Notes: generated by a model from the sequence alone, not told the origin. A DNA stretch of 64,000 nucleotides from Albimonas pacifica (GCF_900113695.1 NZ_FOQH01000010.1:1-64000), one strand, 5' to 3'. Positions 14,469-23,513 are shown, numbered from the stretch's first letter. Numbers and translations: made by a program.

Positions 14469-16324
14469 CCCCCGCGAAGGCGAAGCCTGACGCCGTGAAG
14501 CTGGAGGAGGCCAAGCGCCTCTTTCTCGAAAGCGAGACGGCGACGCAGCACGCCCGCGACCTGGCGCAGCGCGACCGGGACTACTACGACAACTGGCAGC
14601 TCACGGACTCGGAGATCGCCACGCTGCGGGCGCGAGGACAGCCGCCGGTCGTCATCAACCGCATCAAGCGGAAGGTGGATTGGCTGCGCGGGCTGGAGGC
14701 GCAGAAGCGCACCGATCCTCGGGCCTTCCCTCGCACGCCGCAGCACGAGCGGGATGCCGAGTCCGCGACGGATAGCATCAAGTTCGTCTGCGACTCCGAC
14801 GACTTCGACGGCAAGGCGTCCTCGGTCTTCGAAAACATGCTGGTGGAGGGCTTCGGCGGGATCGAGGTCTCGCACCGGGTCGCCCGTGATGCGCAGGGCA
14901 ACGAGCGGGTGGATGTCGCGCTGAAGCGCTGGCCGTGGGATCGCCTGTTCTTCGACCCGCACTCCCGCGAGCCGGATTTCAGCGACGCCCGCTATCTCGG
15001 CGGCGTCATCTGGCAGGATCTGGACGAGGTGAAGGCGGCCTATCCCCAGGCCGCGGCCGATCTGGACGGAAACCTGCGCGGTGAGGTCGGCGACACCTAC
15101 GACGACCGGCCGAAGTGGGTCACCTACGTGTCCAGCGACCGCGCCCGCGTCCGGGTCGTGCTGCTGTGGCGCAAGGTCAAGGGCGTGTGGAGCTACACCC
15201 TGTTCTGCGGCGGGGCCGTGCTGGAGGAGGGCGATAGCCCTTACATGGACGAGGACGGGAACAGCACCTGCCCGCTGATCCTTCAGAGCACCTACGTCGA
15301 CCGCGAAAACCGGCGCTACGGCATCGTCCGCGAGATGATCGACGTGCAGGACGAGATCAACAAGCGCCGCTCCAAGGCCCTGCACCTGCTGACGCAGCGC
15401 CAGACCTTCGGGCGCAAGGGCGTGATCGACAGCGTCTCTGCCCTGAAGCGAGAGATGGCGCGGCCAGATGGCCATGTAGAGTTTTTGGACGGGGTCTACG
15501 GCCAAGACTTCGGCATGCTGAACACGACGGACCTGGCCTCGGGTCAGCTCCAGCTCCTCCAGGAGGCCAAGAACGAAATCGACGGCATGCAGGCGTCGGG
15601 CGCGCTGTCCGGCGACACCGGCGAGAGCACGTCGGGCCGCGCCGTCCTCGCCCGCCAGCAGGGCGCCATGGTCGAGCTGGCCCCGATCTTCGACCGCTAC
15701 CAGTCGTGGAAAAAGCGGGTCTACCGCGCGATCTGGAACCGCATCCGGCAGTTCTGGACCGAAGAGCGGTGGATCAGGGTCACGGACGACGAGCGCAATA
15801 TCCGGTGGGTGGGCATCAACCAGCCGATCACGCTGGCCGACGCGCTGCGGGAGATGCCGGAGGAAGAGGCCATCATGCAGGCCCGCGCCCTCGGGCTGGT
15901 TCCGGATGATCCTCGCCTCGGCATGGTCGTGGGCGTCAAGCAGGAGGTCGCCGGGCTCGACGTTGATATCATCCTCGACGAGGTTCCCGACGCGCTGACG
16001 CTCCAGGGCGAGACCTTCGAGGCCATCGCGAACCTCGCGACCTCGGGCATGGTCCCGATCCCGCCGGAAATGATCGTGGAACTGGCCCCCGGCCTGCGCC
16101 GCGACCGCAAGGACAAGCTCCTGGAGCTGATCCAGCAGCGGCAGGAGATGGAGGCGCAGGCCCAGCAGCAGGGCGCGCCGCTGGCCGAGCGCGAGGCCGT
16201 CGCCAAGATCGAGAAAGACGAGAGCATCGCGCTCAAGAACGTGGCCGACGCGCAGGCGAAGGCGCGCGAGGGCGTGCAGGCCATTCCGCAGTTCGTGCCG
16301 GGCGGCAACGTCGCGGCGGGCTGA
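14453..16324 (+). CDS. P22-type portal protein
   Basis: A protein of ~623 residues. Start is TTG 14453 (GAGGGGGG just upstream) or GTG 14465, which overlaps the terminase stop as GTGA. The N-terminal RDRDYYDNWQLTDSEIATLRARGQPPVVINRIKRKVDWLRG and GFGGIEVSHRV stretches are typical of P22-like portals; the C-terminal ~200 residues are helical, as the barrel of those portals. The dodecameric portal is the DNA entry and exit gate at one capsid vertex. Confidence 0.88.
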   Translation: MEDAVTPAKAKPDAVKLEEAKRLFLESETATQHARDLAQRDRDYYDNWQLTDSEIATLRARGQPPVVINRIKRKVDWLRGLEAQKRTDPRAFPRTPQHERDAESATDSIKFVCDSDDFDGKASSVFENMLVEGFGGIEVSHRVARDAQGNERVDVALKRWPWDRLFFDPHSREPDFSDARYLGGVIWQDLDEVKAAYPQAAADLDGNLRGEVGDTYDDRPKWVTYVSSDRARVRVVLLWRKVKGVWSYTLFCGGAVLEEGDSPYMDEDGNSTCPLILQSTYVDRENRRYGIVREMIDVQDEINKRRSKALHLLTQRQTFGRKGVIDSVSALKREMARPDGHVEFLDGVYGQDFGMLNTTDLASGQLQLLQEAKNEIDGMQASGALSGDTGESTSGRAVLARQQGAMVELAPIFDRYQSWKKRVYRAIWNRIRQFWTEERWIRVTDDERNIRWVGINQPITLADALREMPEEEAIMQARALGLVPDDPRLGMVVGVKQEVAGLDVDIILDEVPDALTLQGETFEAIANLATSGMVPIPPEMIVELAPGLRRDRKDKLLELIQQRQEMEAQAQQQGAPLAEREAVAKIEKDESIALKNVADAQAKAREGVQAIPQFVPGGNVAAG

Positions 16325-16530
16325 TGGTCAGCCTTGAAGCGATCCTAGGCGACGCACCGGCCATCAAGCCGGTGCGCATCACCCGAATGCAGACCCACGC
16401 AGAGCGGGAAGCCTATGCCGCCGAGGCGCGGGCTCAGATGGACCTGATCGACCAGATGCCGGCGACCCATCGCCGGCTCATTCATGAGCACGGCTTGGTC
16501 CGCGCCCTGCACATCATCACGGGCTTCTGA
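16324..16530 (+). CDS. Small phage protein after the portal
   Basis: Sixty-eight residues, helical and charged (MQTHAEREAYAAEARAQMDLIDQ...); the ATG overlaps the portal stop. No family. The 124 bp after it (16531-16654) hold no gene that I can support. Confidence 0.5.
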   Translation: MVSLEAILGDAPAIKPVRITRMQTHAEREAYAAEARAQMDLIDQMPATHRRLIHEHGLVRALHIITGF

Positions 16531-16654
16531 GCCCCGGCGGTAGAGCCCCCGGCTCCCGCACAGGAACCCCGGTCGCCGCGGGAAAACGGGCGGAGCGTGT
16601 CGCCGACGATACGGGCGGTTCGTGCAGCTTCCGACGAGACGGGAAGGCAATCCA

Positions 16655-17425
16655 ATGAGCGATGTGAACCTTGCGGACGTGCTGGGCAGCCAGCGCGAAC
16701 CCGAACCCATGCCCGACCCCGTGGGCGAGCAGCAGCCGGCCGACGCGCCGGAAGCCACTGCGTCCGAGGGGCAGGAACCTGTGCAGGAGCAGGCGAAGGA
16801 GCCGGAACCGGCCCCCGAGCCCGCAAAAGAGCCGGAAGCCAAGCCCGAGAAGGCCGAGCAGTCCGTTCCCCTCGCCGCCATGCTGGCGGAACGGGATCGG
16901 GCGCGCGACCTCGAAGCGCGGCTGAAGGCGATGGAGGCCGAGCGTCAGCCGAAGCAGCCGGAAAAGAGCCCGGACGTCTTCGATGACCCCGACGCCTACA
17001 CCAAGCACATGCAGGCCCAGATCCGACAGGCCACGGACAACGTGCGCCTCGACGTTTCGGAGCAGGCAGCCCGTTCCCAGTTCGGCGACGACGCGGTGGA
17101 AGCCGCGTTCAACGCCATCGCCGCGAACGGGCAGGTGGCCGACCGGGCCGCGTATCAGGCCATCATGGCCGAGCGCAGCCCCTACCACGCCCTCGTGAAA
17201 TGGCACCAGAAGACCGAGGCCATGAAGGAGATCGGGGAAGACCCGAACGCGTGGAAGACTGCCCAGCGGGAAGCGATCCGCAAGGAGATCGAAGCCGAGA
17301 TGGCGGCGAAGCAGGTTCGGCAGCAGCCGGCGCCTCCTCCGTCGCTCGCGGACCAGACGAGCGTCGGCAGCGCGGCGGGAGCCCCGACCGCGCGACCCAG
17401 CCTGAGCAGCATCATCGGGCGCTGA
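16655..17425 (+). CDS. Capsid scaffolding protein
   Basis: A 256-residue acidic, mostly helical protein. Residues ~1-80 are rich in Glu, Pro, Ala and Gln (PEPAPEPAKEPEAKPEKAE), followed by a coiled coil (LAAMLAERDRARDLEARLKAMEAERQ) and a basic-polar C-terminal tail, the usual make-up of podovirus scaffolds. It sits between portal and major capsid genes, as in P22 gp8 order. It would guide procapsid assembly and leave before or during packaging. Confidence 0.8.
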   Translation: MSDVNLADVLGSQREPEPMPDPVGEQQPADAPEATASEGQEPVQEQAKEPEPAPEPAKEPEAKPEKAEQSVPLAAMLAERDRARDLEARLKAMEAERQPKQPEKSPDVFDDPDAYTKHMQAQIRQATDNVRLDVSEQAARSQFGDDAVEAAFNAIAANGQVADRAAYQAIMAERSPYHALVKWHQKTEAMKEIGEDPNAWKTAQREAIRKEIEAEMAAKQVRQQPAPPPSLADQTSVGSAAGAPTARPSLSSIIGR

Positions 17426-17451
17426 CGCTCCTTCCCTAGGAGCACTACATC

Positions 17452-18540
17452 ATGGCTGACACCCGTGCAGCGACCGGGCTTACCGTCCAGCAGTGGGACG
17501 ATAAGTTCTTCTCCGAGTATTTCCAGGAGAACCGTTTCAAGAGCGAAATGGGGACCTCGGAGAACTCGGTCATCCAGGTCAAGGAAGACCTGACCGGCAA
17601 GAAGGGCTCGGCGGTCACGTTCGCCCTTCTGTCCCGCCTGACCGGCGATGGCGTCACCGGCACGCAGCGGCTGGTGGGGAACGAGGAGGCCCTCGGGTCT
17701 CGCTCCTACCCGCTGACCGTGACCGTGCGCCGGCACGGCGTCGTGGTCCCGGAGCAGGAGCAGCAGTATTCCGCCATCGACCTGCGGAACGCCGCCCGCT
17801 CCGCGCTCATGGACTGGGCGCAGGAGGACACCCGTGATCGCATCATCCAGGCGATGATGTCGATCAACGACGTGGCCTACGCCTCGGCGTCGGAGGCGCA
17901 GAAGGACGCCTGGCTGGCGGACAACGCCGACCGCGTGCTCTTCGGCGCGGCGAAGTCGAACAACTCCGGCAACGACCACTCGGCGTCGCTGGCGAACATC
18001 GACGGGACCACCGACGTGCTGACCGCAGGCGCCCTGTCGCTGATGAAGCGCATGGCCCTGACCGCCTCGCCGAAGATCCGGCCCATCCGTTCGGAGCAGT
18101 CCGGCCGCCGGTTCTACGTCTGCTACGTGACCCCGCTCCATATGCGGGACCTGAAGGCGGACGACACCATCATCAACGCCCAGAAGGACGTCTCGCTGCG
18201 TATGCAGAACGAGAAACTGTTCATGGGCGGAGATGTCGAGTGGGACGGGATCATCGTCAAGGAGATCGACGATATCCCGGTGATCGAGGGTGTCGGCGCG
18301 GGCGACATCGACGTGGCCCCGGCGTTCTTCTGCGGCGCGCAGGCCCTGGGCTACGGAATCGTCAGCCGCTGGCGGTCGATCCAGTCCAAGGAAGACGACT
18401 ACGGCGACAAGCCCGGCATCGGCATCAAGGAGTTCGGCAACTTCGCGAAATTGCGATTTGGGGCTGGGTCTGATGACACTGACGACCCGAAGGATCACGG
18501 TCTACTGACTGGTTATTTCGCAAACGTCGCGGATTCCTGA
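17452..18540 (+). CDS. Major capsid protein (N4 gp56 type)
   Basis: A 362-residue capsid protein. The N-terminus (GLTVQQWDDKFFSEYFQENRFKSEMG) and the central part (GRRFYVCYVTPLHMRDLKADD) look like the N4 gp56 / DUF4043 group of HK97-fold capsid proteins. Clear TAGGAG site before the ATG. The last ~30 codons (from about 18,449) use more A/T-ending codons than the rest of the gene, next to the homing endonuclease remnant that starts 6 bp after the stop; this may mark DNA carried in with it. Confidence 0.87.
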   Translation: MADTRAATGLTVQQWDDKFFSEYFQENRFKSEMGTSENSVIQVKEDLTGKKGSAVTFALLSRLTGDGVTGTQRLVGNEEALGSRSYPLTVTVRRHGVVVPEQEQQYSAIDLRNAARSALMDWAQEDTRDRIIQAMMSINDVAYASASEAQKDAWLADNADRVLFGAAKSNNSGNDHSASLANIDGTTDVLTAGALSLMKRMALTASPKIRPIRSEQSGRRFYVCYVTPLHMRDLKADDTIINAQKDVSLRMQNEKLFMGGDVEWDGIIVKEIDDIPVIEGVGAGDIDVAPAFFCGAQALGYGIVSRWRSIQSKEDDYGDKPGIGIKEFGNFAKLRFGAGSDDTDDPKDHGLLTGYFANVADS

Positions 18541-18545
18541 TATCA

Positions 18546-19094
18546 CTACTTAGCGCTGGCCGGGTCTTCGTGGTCTGGCCAGCGCTTGTTGTTGATTATC
18601 CGTGAGACATGCCCCCGGGCTATGCCGATTTTCTGAGATATCGCGGCATGGGTCATGCCTTCAGAGCGGTGAAGCCGCCGGATCTCGCGAACGGTATCCC
18701 AGTCGAGGATGGAGAGATGGTGTCGCTCCCCGCGCACCGTGCTCTTGTTCGCGACGCGCCCAAGCTCGGCGTATGCGTGCCTATGGTTCTCGCTCTGGGT
18801 GACTGCCTCCAGGTTCTCCAGTCGATTGTCCAGTGGGCACCCATTTTTGTGGTTGATCACCAACTTGGGCTGGATCGGACCGACAAATGCCCCCTACACC
18901 AGTCGGTGGGCGAGATGTCGCCGAGCCTTGGAGTTTTGGCAAAGGCAGAACTGCACGTAGCCTTTGTTGTTTATCTGAGGGCGCAACAAACGACCAACCT
19001 TCGCGCCATGCCCGCCACGAGTTCGGCGGACACGGCCATCGTCCGAGACTTCATAGCAAGTCTCAAATCCGAGTACGGGCTTCCAATTATCCAT
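18546..19094 (-). pseudogene. NUMOD4-HNH homing endonuclease broken by an amber stop
   Basis: Read leftward from ATG 19094. The first 66 codons give a NUMOD4 motif (WKPVLGFETCYEVSDDGRVR, LLRPQINNKGY) and HRLV; codon 67 is TAG (18,894-18,896). The same frame then continues GAFVGPIQPKLVINHKNG and DNRLENLEAVTQSENHRHA, the HNH_3 core, and ends with a helix-turn-helix (THAAISQKIGIARGHVSRI). The family has Trp (HxLVWxAF) at codon 67, so one G-to-A change, TGG to TAG, explains the break. Position is antisense, 6 bp behind the capsid gene. Confidence 0.85.
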
Positions 19095-19140
19095 GCTCCA
19101 AACATGGGTAGCGAAGTTCTATATTCAAGGAGAAACGGTC

Positions 19141-19620
19141 ATGGCCGTTGAGAACCTGACGGCGACGCGCCGTCATCCCATCGCGATGACGACCGCCAAC
19201 GCGAACCAGGTCCCCAAGGACGCCAACATGGTGGCGGTGTGCAGCACCGTCGAAGTCACGGCCGCCGCCTCGGCGACGTCGACCTACACCATGGGCCGCG
19301 TGGCCTCGGCGGCGCGCATCATGCCGCTGTCGACGCTCTACTGGGACGATCTGGCCTCGACCGGCGCGCCGACGCTGGACATCGGCTTCGCTGCGGACCC
19401 GGACGCGCTGAACGACGGGCTGGACGCGGCTACGGCCGCCAGCTCGGCGGGCGTCTTCAAGGCGGCCAACATCGCCAACGTCGGCCTTCCGGCGTGGCAG
19501 CTCGCCGGCCTGTCCTCGGACCCCGGCGGCTTCCTCGACGTGATCGTGACGCTGGCCGACGCGGACGCGAACACGGGCGGCACCCTGTCCATGGTGCTGA
19601 TCTACACCGTCGACAACTGA
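19141..19620 (+). CDS. Capsid-associated protein of unknown function
   Basis: A 159-residue protein starting MAVENLTATRRHPIAM after AAGGAGAAACGGTC. It is Ala/Thr/Ser-rich and strand-like (MVAVCSTVEVTAAASATSTYTMG, LDVIVTLADADANTGGTLSMVLIYTV). By place and composition it may be a head decoration or cement protein following the major capsid gene. No family is certain. Confidence 0.6.
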   Translation: MAVENLTATRRHPIAMTTANANQVPKDANMVAVCSTVEVTAAASATSTYTMGRVASAARIMPLSTLYWDDLASTGAPTLDIGFAADPDALNDGLDAATAASSAGVFKAANIANVGLPAWQLAGLSSDPGGFLDVIVTLADADANTGGTLSMVLIYTVDN

Positions 19621-19626
19621 GCAGCG

Positions 19627-19655
19627 GGGCGGGGCTTCGGTCCCGCCCTCCTTTT
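19627..19655 (+). terminator. Rho-independent terminator with UUCG tetraloop
   Basis: GGGCGGGGC - TTCG - GTCCCGCCC forms a 9-bp stem (one G-T pair) closed by a UUCG loop, followed by TCCTTTT. It lies between structural genes, so it would lower downstream late transcription unless the polymerase is modified against termination. Confidence 0.8.
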
Positions 19656-19670
19656 CGCAGGAGGCATCCC

Positions 19671-19982
19671 ATGAAGGCGCGCTTCATCGGCAACGGCCAG
19701 AACGACCCCGAGGCGCTGACCTGGGGCGGCGTGACGTTCCCCCTCGGCGAGGCCGTGGAGGTCCCCGAGGCGCTGGCTGGCCGCATCGCGGGCAATTCGC
19801 ACTTCGAGGTGGTGGGCGACGAAGACGGCGACGGGGACGTGGACCGCGACGATCTGCGCGCCACCGCCGAGGGGCTGGGAATCGAGGTGGACGGCCGCTG
19901 GGGCGAAACCCGGCTGAAGCGCGAGATCAAAGCGGCGGAGAAGAAGGCCGCCAAGGACGCCGAAGACGATGGCGAAGAGTGA
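19671..19982 (+). CDS. Small head protein with acidic loop and HeH-like helix pair
   Basis: A 103-residue protein. N-terminal half is strand-rich (MKARFIGNGQNDPEALTWGG); residues ~60-68 are an EF-hand-like acidic loop (DEDGDGDVDRDDL); the end (LRATAEGLGIEVDGRWGETRLKREIKAAEKK cut into two helices) resembles the HeH/LEM fold seen at the ends of phage head-tail proteins. It overlaps the next gene by 14 bp. A connector or calcium-binding role is inferred. Confidence 0.6.
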   Translation: MKARFIGNGQNDPEALTWGGVTFPLGEAVEVPEALAGRIAGNSHFEVVGDEDGDGDVDRDDLRATAEGLGIEVDGRWGETRLKREIKAAEKKAAKDAEDDGEE

Positions 19983-20301
19983 GCTGGACGTCGCCACGCG
20001 GGCGCTGCGGCTGATCGCCGTTGCGGACGTGTCGGAAGACCCCTCCGCCGAAGATGCGCTCGTCGCGACCGAGACGTATGCCGCGCTGCTGGAAGAGCTG
20101 TCCGAAGACCACGGCATGGCTTTCGAATGGGCGGCGTCGGCGACCCCGGATCGGCTCTGGCTGAACCTCGCCGGACTGGTGGCGGAGCGCATCGCACCGA
20201 TCTTCGGCCGGGCCTACGACGGTCGGCGCGACATGGCCCGGCTTCGGGCGCAGGTCTTCCCCGACGACCGGGTGGAGCCCGTGCAGGTGGAGCACTTCTG
20301 A
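19969..20301 (+). CDS. P22 gp4-like tail accessory factor (head-tail connector)
   Basis: A 110-residue helical protein (ELDVATRALRLIAVADVSED, ETYAALLEELSEDHGMAFEW, LAGLVAERIAPIFGRAYDGR). The pattern and place fit the P22 gp4 family, which closes the portal after packaging and gives the tail its docking ring. Some gp4 proteins also have lysozyme activity; no such residues are evident. Start lies inside the preceding gene's end. Confidence 0.7.
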   Translation: MAKSELDVATRALRLIAVADVSEDPSAEDALVATETYAALLEELSEDHGMAFEWAASATPDRLWLNLAGLVAERIAPIFGRAYDGRRDMARLRAQVFPDDRVEPVQVEHF

Positions 20302-21539
20302 TGCCGCTGGAGAACGCCCTTGGCGCGCTGCGCGACCTGACGGACGCGGCTTCCGAGCGCTGGAACGCGCTGATGGAGGCCGTGCCCACGGGCGCCGAGC
20401 GCAGGGCGTGGCTGGACCGACAGGATGCGGCCCTGACGGACGCGGTGCGCTACTACGGCGGGCCGGCGGCGGAACCTGCGCTGAATGCGCTGACGCTGGC
20501 GGGCGAAATGAGCGACGCGGCAGACGTGCGGGACTACTACGACTACGGCGGCCGGGCCGCGAACGCGCTGATGCAGGGCGACCTCTGGCAGGGCGCGCAG
20601 GACGCGGCTCAGGCCGGGGCTGCGGGGCTGGCCTCCTTCATGCCTGGCGTCAGCGCCTCGGGGCTCCAGGCCGGCACAGGAGCGGCCCTGGGCATCTTCG
20701 CAGGGGTGAAGGCGGCGAACGCGCCGACCGACATGCTGCGGCGGGCCGAGGAGATGACCGCGGCGGGGGCGAACCGGGACGACGTGTGGCGTGAGACCGG
20801 ATGGTTCCAAGGCGTGGATGGGAAGTGGCGCTGGGAGATCGAAGACAGCGACGCTTTCCTTGAGAGCCCCGCGAACGCGCCGGAGGGGTTCCAGCGACTT
20901 CAGCATGACGATCTTCAGGACGCCTATCCTGAGATGTGGGCCAAGACGCAGCAGAGCATCTCGGATCGTCCGATTTCGGGGCAGATGGAAGGGGCCGCGG
21001 GCTACTACCAGCCCGATATCGGCGCGGTGGTGGTTGGTCAGCCGAATGCGCAGGCTCGCCGCTCGACGGCGCTGCACGAGTTCCAGCACGCGGTTCAGCA
21101 GCAGGAAGGGTTTGCCAGCGGAAGCAGCCGTTCCGCCGCTGAGCGCGACATGCGGCTTGCTCAAGAGGCTGATCTTGCTGCTTTCCGGGAGCGGAACCCG
21201 TCGCTTGCGAGCCTGCTGAACGCCAGGGACCGGGCCGCGGAGTCGCTGGCCGAGCGGTATGGCCCCAACTTCTCGGATGTCGCCCCGGAACAGGATCTGA
21301 GGATCTGGGAAAACCTTCTGGAGAAGGTCGAGCGTCACCCGAAATTTGACGAATATTGGAAGATCGAGACCGCTTCTGTCGGAGATCCCTTGGATCTGTA
21401 TCGCCGCACCGCAGGCGAAGTCGAAGCCCGTAACGTCCAGGCCCGCCGCAACTTCGCCCCCGAGTATCGCCGCGAGACGCCCCCGTGGGCGACGCAGGAC
21501 GTTCCCGATGACGAGCAGATCGTCAGGATGCTGCGCTGA
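20301..21539 (+). CDS. Virion-region protein with HExxH metallopeptidase motif
   Basis: A 412-residue protein. Residues ~1-150 are helical and Ala-rich with no family. The middle contains STALHEFQHAVQQQEGFASGS, an HExxH zinc site of the kind found in large polyvalent phage proteins, and the C-terminal RRTAGEVEARNVQARRN stretch typically follows and supplies the third ligand (Glu). It lies between gp4-like and gp10-like genes, so it is probably packaged or takes part in virion maturation. The proteolytic target is unknown. Confidence 0.75.
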   Translation: MPLENALGALRDLTDAASERWNALMEAVPTGAERRAWLDRQDAALTDAVRYYGGPAAEPALNALTLAGEMSDAADVRDYYDYGGRAANALMQGDLWQGAQDAAQAGAAGLASFMPGVSASGLQAGTGAALGIFAGVKAANAPTDMLRRAEEMTAAGANRDDVWRETGWFQGVDGKWRWEIEDSDAFLESPANAPEGFQRLQHDDLQDAYPEMWAKTQQSISDRPISGQMEGAAGYYQPDIGAVVVGQPNAQARRSTALHEFQHAVQQQEGFASGSSRSAAERDMRLAQEADLAAFRERNPSLASLLNARDRAAESLAERYGPNFSDVAPEQDLRIWENLLEKVERHPKFDEYWKIETASVGDPLDLYRRTAGEVEARNVQARRNFAPEYRRETPPWATQDVPDDEQIVRMLR

Positions 21540-22891
21540 TGCCCCTTCTCGCCTTCGCCCGCCAGAGTGCCGGGACCGAGTTCGCGGAATACTCTGGCGA
21601 GCGCCTTCTGAACTTCTTCGCCGAGCCATTCCCCGACGCCGGGACCGGCCGCCTGATCCTCGCCCCTTCCCCCGGCTTGACCGCTTTCGCCAACCTCTCC
21701 ACCGGTCCGGTGCGCGACATCTACGTGCAGGCCGGCATCGCCTACGCCGCGAGCGACGGCAGCCTCTACCGCATCCGCTCCGGCGGGGCCGTGACGAACC
21801 TCGGCGCCATCGTGGACGATCCGACGACGACCATCACCGGGAACGGCTTCGACGTCGCGGTGGCGGCTGGCGGCAACTACTACGTCTACAACATTGCGGA
21901 CGAGACGCTGGCCGAGGTGGCGCCCGGGGTCTTCAACAGGACCGAGAGCGTCACCCGGCTGGACAACTACATCATCCTGAGCGAGCGCGGGGGGCAGCGG
22001 TTCGCCATCACGGCGCTGGCGGACGCGAGCACGATCGATGCACTGGACTTCGCCTCGGCCGAGAGCGCGCCGGACGACGTGGTGCGGGTCCACGCCGACC
22101 ACTCCGAGTTGTGGTTCTTCGGGACCGAGACGGTGGAGGTCTTCGGCAACACCGGGAACGCGGACTTCCCGTTCCAGCGCCTGAGCGGCGGCGTGATCGA
22201 GCGCGGCTGCGCCTTCGGGGGCTCCGTGGCGAGCGACGACAACTCGGTTTTCTGGGTAGGGGACGACCGGCTCTGCTACCGGGCGCAGGGCTACACGCCT
22301 TCGGTCATCTCGACGCCGCCCGTCTCCCGCGCGCTCCAGGAGACTGAGGGAGATATCTACGGCTTCACCTTCACCTGGCGCGGCCACAAGAGCTACTGCC
22401 TGCGGTTCAGCGACCGGCCGGCGTGGATCTACGACATCGCCACGAACCTGTGGCACGAGCGCGCCACGGGCACGGAAGCCCCGCGCTGGATGGCGCTCTG
22501 CGCAGCCCGGTTCGGGTCGGAGACGCTGATCGGTGGGCGCGACGGCACGGTCTACACTCTCGGCGGGGTGACGGACGGCGGCACGGCGATGCTGCGCGAG
22601 GCGATTTCCCTGCCGCTGGAGAACGGCGGGGATCGCTTCAGCCTTCACGAGCTGGAGCTGTCCTTCAAGACGGGCGCCACGGACTTCGACGACGCAACGG
22701 CCGTGCTCCAGATCAGCAAGGACGGGCGGGAATGGGGCCTTGAGCGGGAGCGACCGCTGGGCAGCATCGGCAACTACCTGAAGCGGGTCCGCTGGCACGG
22801 GCTCGGGAACGCCCGGCAGTTCCGGGCCAGGGTTCGGATCACGGACCCCATCGACGTGGCGATCTACGGGGCGAAGGTGAGGGCGGGATGA
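21539..22891 (+). CDS. P22 gp10-like packaged DNA stabilisation / tail hub protein
   Basis: A 450-residue beta-rich protein beginning MPLLAFARQSAGTEFAEYSGERLLNFFAEP, like the N-terminus of P22 gp10. Inner repeats (ELWFFGTETVEVFGNTGN, DNSVFWVGDDRLCYRAQG) fit the propeller-like fold of this family. In P22, gp10 forms the tail hub that holds the spikes and the needle. The neighbouring gp4-like gene supports the call. ATG overlaps the upstream stop. Confidence 0.8.
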   Translation: MPLLAFARQSAGTEFAEYSGERLLNFFAEPFPDAGTGRLILAPSPGLTAFANLSTGPVRDIYVQAGIAYAASDGSLYRIRSGGAVTNLGAIVDDPTTTITGNGFDVAVAAGGNYYVYNIADETLAEVAPGVFNRTESVTRLDNYIILSERGGQRFAITALADASTIDALDFASAESAPDDVVRVHADHSELWFFGTETVEVFGNTGNADFPFQRLSGGVIERGCAFGGSVASDDNSVFWVGDDRLCYRAQGYTPSVISTPPVSRALQETEGDIYGFTFTWRGHKSYCLRFSDRPAWIYDIATNLWHERATGTEAPRWMALCAARFGSETLIGGRDGTVYTLGGVTDGGTAMLREAISLPLENGGDRFSLHELELSFKTGATDFDDATAVLQISKDGREWGLERERPLGSIGNYLKRVRWHGLGNARQFRARVRITDPIDVAIYGAKVRAG

Positions 22892-23190
22892 CGACCCTGA
22901 TGCTCCCGCCGATCCCTTACCAGTGGCGCGGCGACCGGGACATTCTGGCGTTCGTGAACGGGCTGGTTCTGGCGGTCGGCGGGCCGGGGACCATCGTCAC
23001 GCCGGGAGATGGCGACAACGCCCTCGCGCCGACCTCGGTCCCTTTCTACGTAGCCGCCTCCCTCGCCCCTGTTTCGGTCGCCGCTGCGGCTGTTGAAATC
23101 CAGCCCGTTGCGCCCCCCAGCCGCGACGGCGCTCCTCTTGATCCCGTGGCCTCCTGCGGCTGCGACAACGGCGGATTGGAGCCGGTATGA
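22888..23190 (+). CDS. Small virion-region protein
   Basis: One hundred residues; starts MTTLMLPPIPYQWRGDRDIL, then a helix, then a Pro/Ala-rich tail ending CGCDNGG. It overlaps both neighbours (ATGA). No family; probably a minor structural protein by place. Confidence 0.5.
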   Translation: MTTLMLPPIPYQWRGDRDILAFVNGLVLAVGGPGTIVTPGDGDNALAPTSVPFYVAASLAPVSVAAAAVEIQPVAPPSRDGAPLDPVASCGCDNGGLEPV

Positions 23191-23513
23191 GCAAGGTTCT
23201 CCTCTACGCGGGCCAGCCCTCGGACTCGCTCGGGACCATCGTCGCTTCGGCGGACGTAACCCGGACCATCGACGCGGCGACGGTCTGCAACCCCACGGCT
23301 TCGGCGGCGACCCTGACGCTGCACATCGTGGCGAGCGGGGGCACGGCCTCCGCCGCGGACAAGCTGTATCACGAGCTGTCGGTGGACGCCGGAGCGACGG
23401 TCCCGCTCACGGGGCTGGTGAACCAGTGCCTGGCGCGCGGAGCGACGGTGCAGGCCGTGGCCGGGACGGCTTCGGCGCTGACGCTGACGATCAGCGGGCG
23501 CACGCAGGGATGA
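23187..23513 (+). CDS. Small beta-sandwich virion-region protein
   Basis: A 108-residue protein with strands typical of an Ig-like fold (TIDAATVCNPTASAATLTLHIV, KLYHELSVDAGATVPLTGLV). Similar in style to the proteins at 12,106-12,722. May coat the capsid or tail. ATGA overlaps on both sides. Confidence 0.5.
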   Translation: MSKVLLYAGQPSDSLGTIVASADVTRTIDAATVCNPTASAATLTLHIVASGGTASAADKLYHELSVDAGATVPLTGLVNQCLARGATVQAVAGTASALTLTISGRTQG

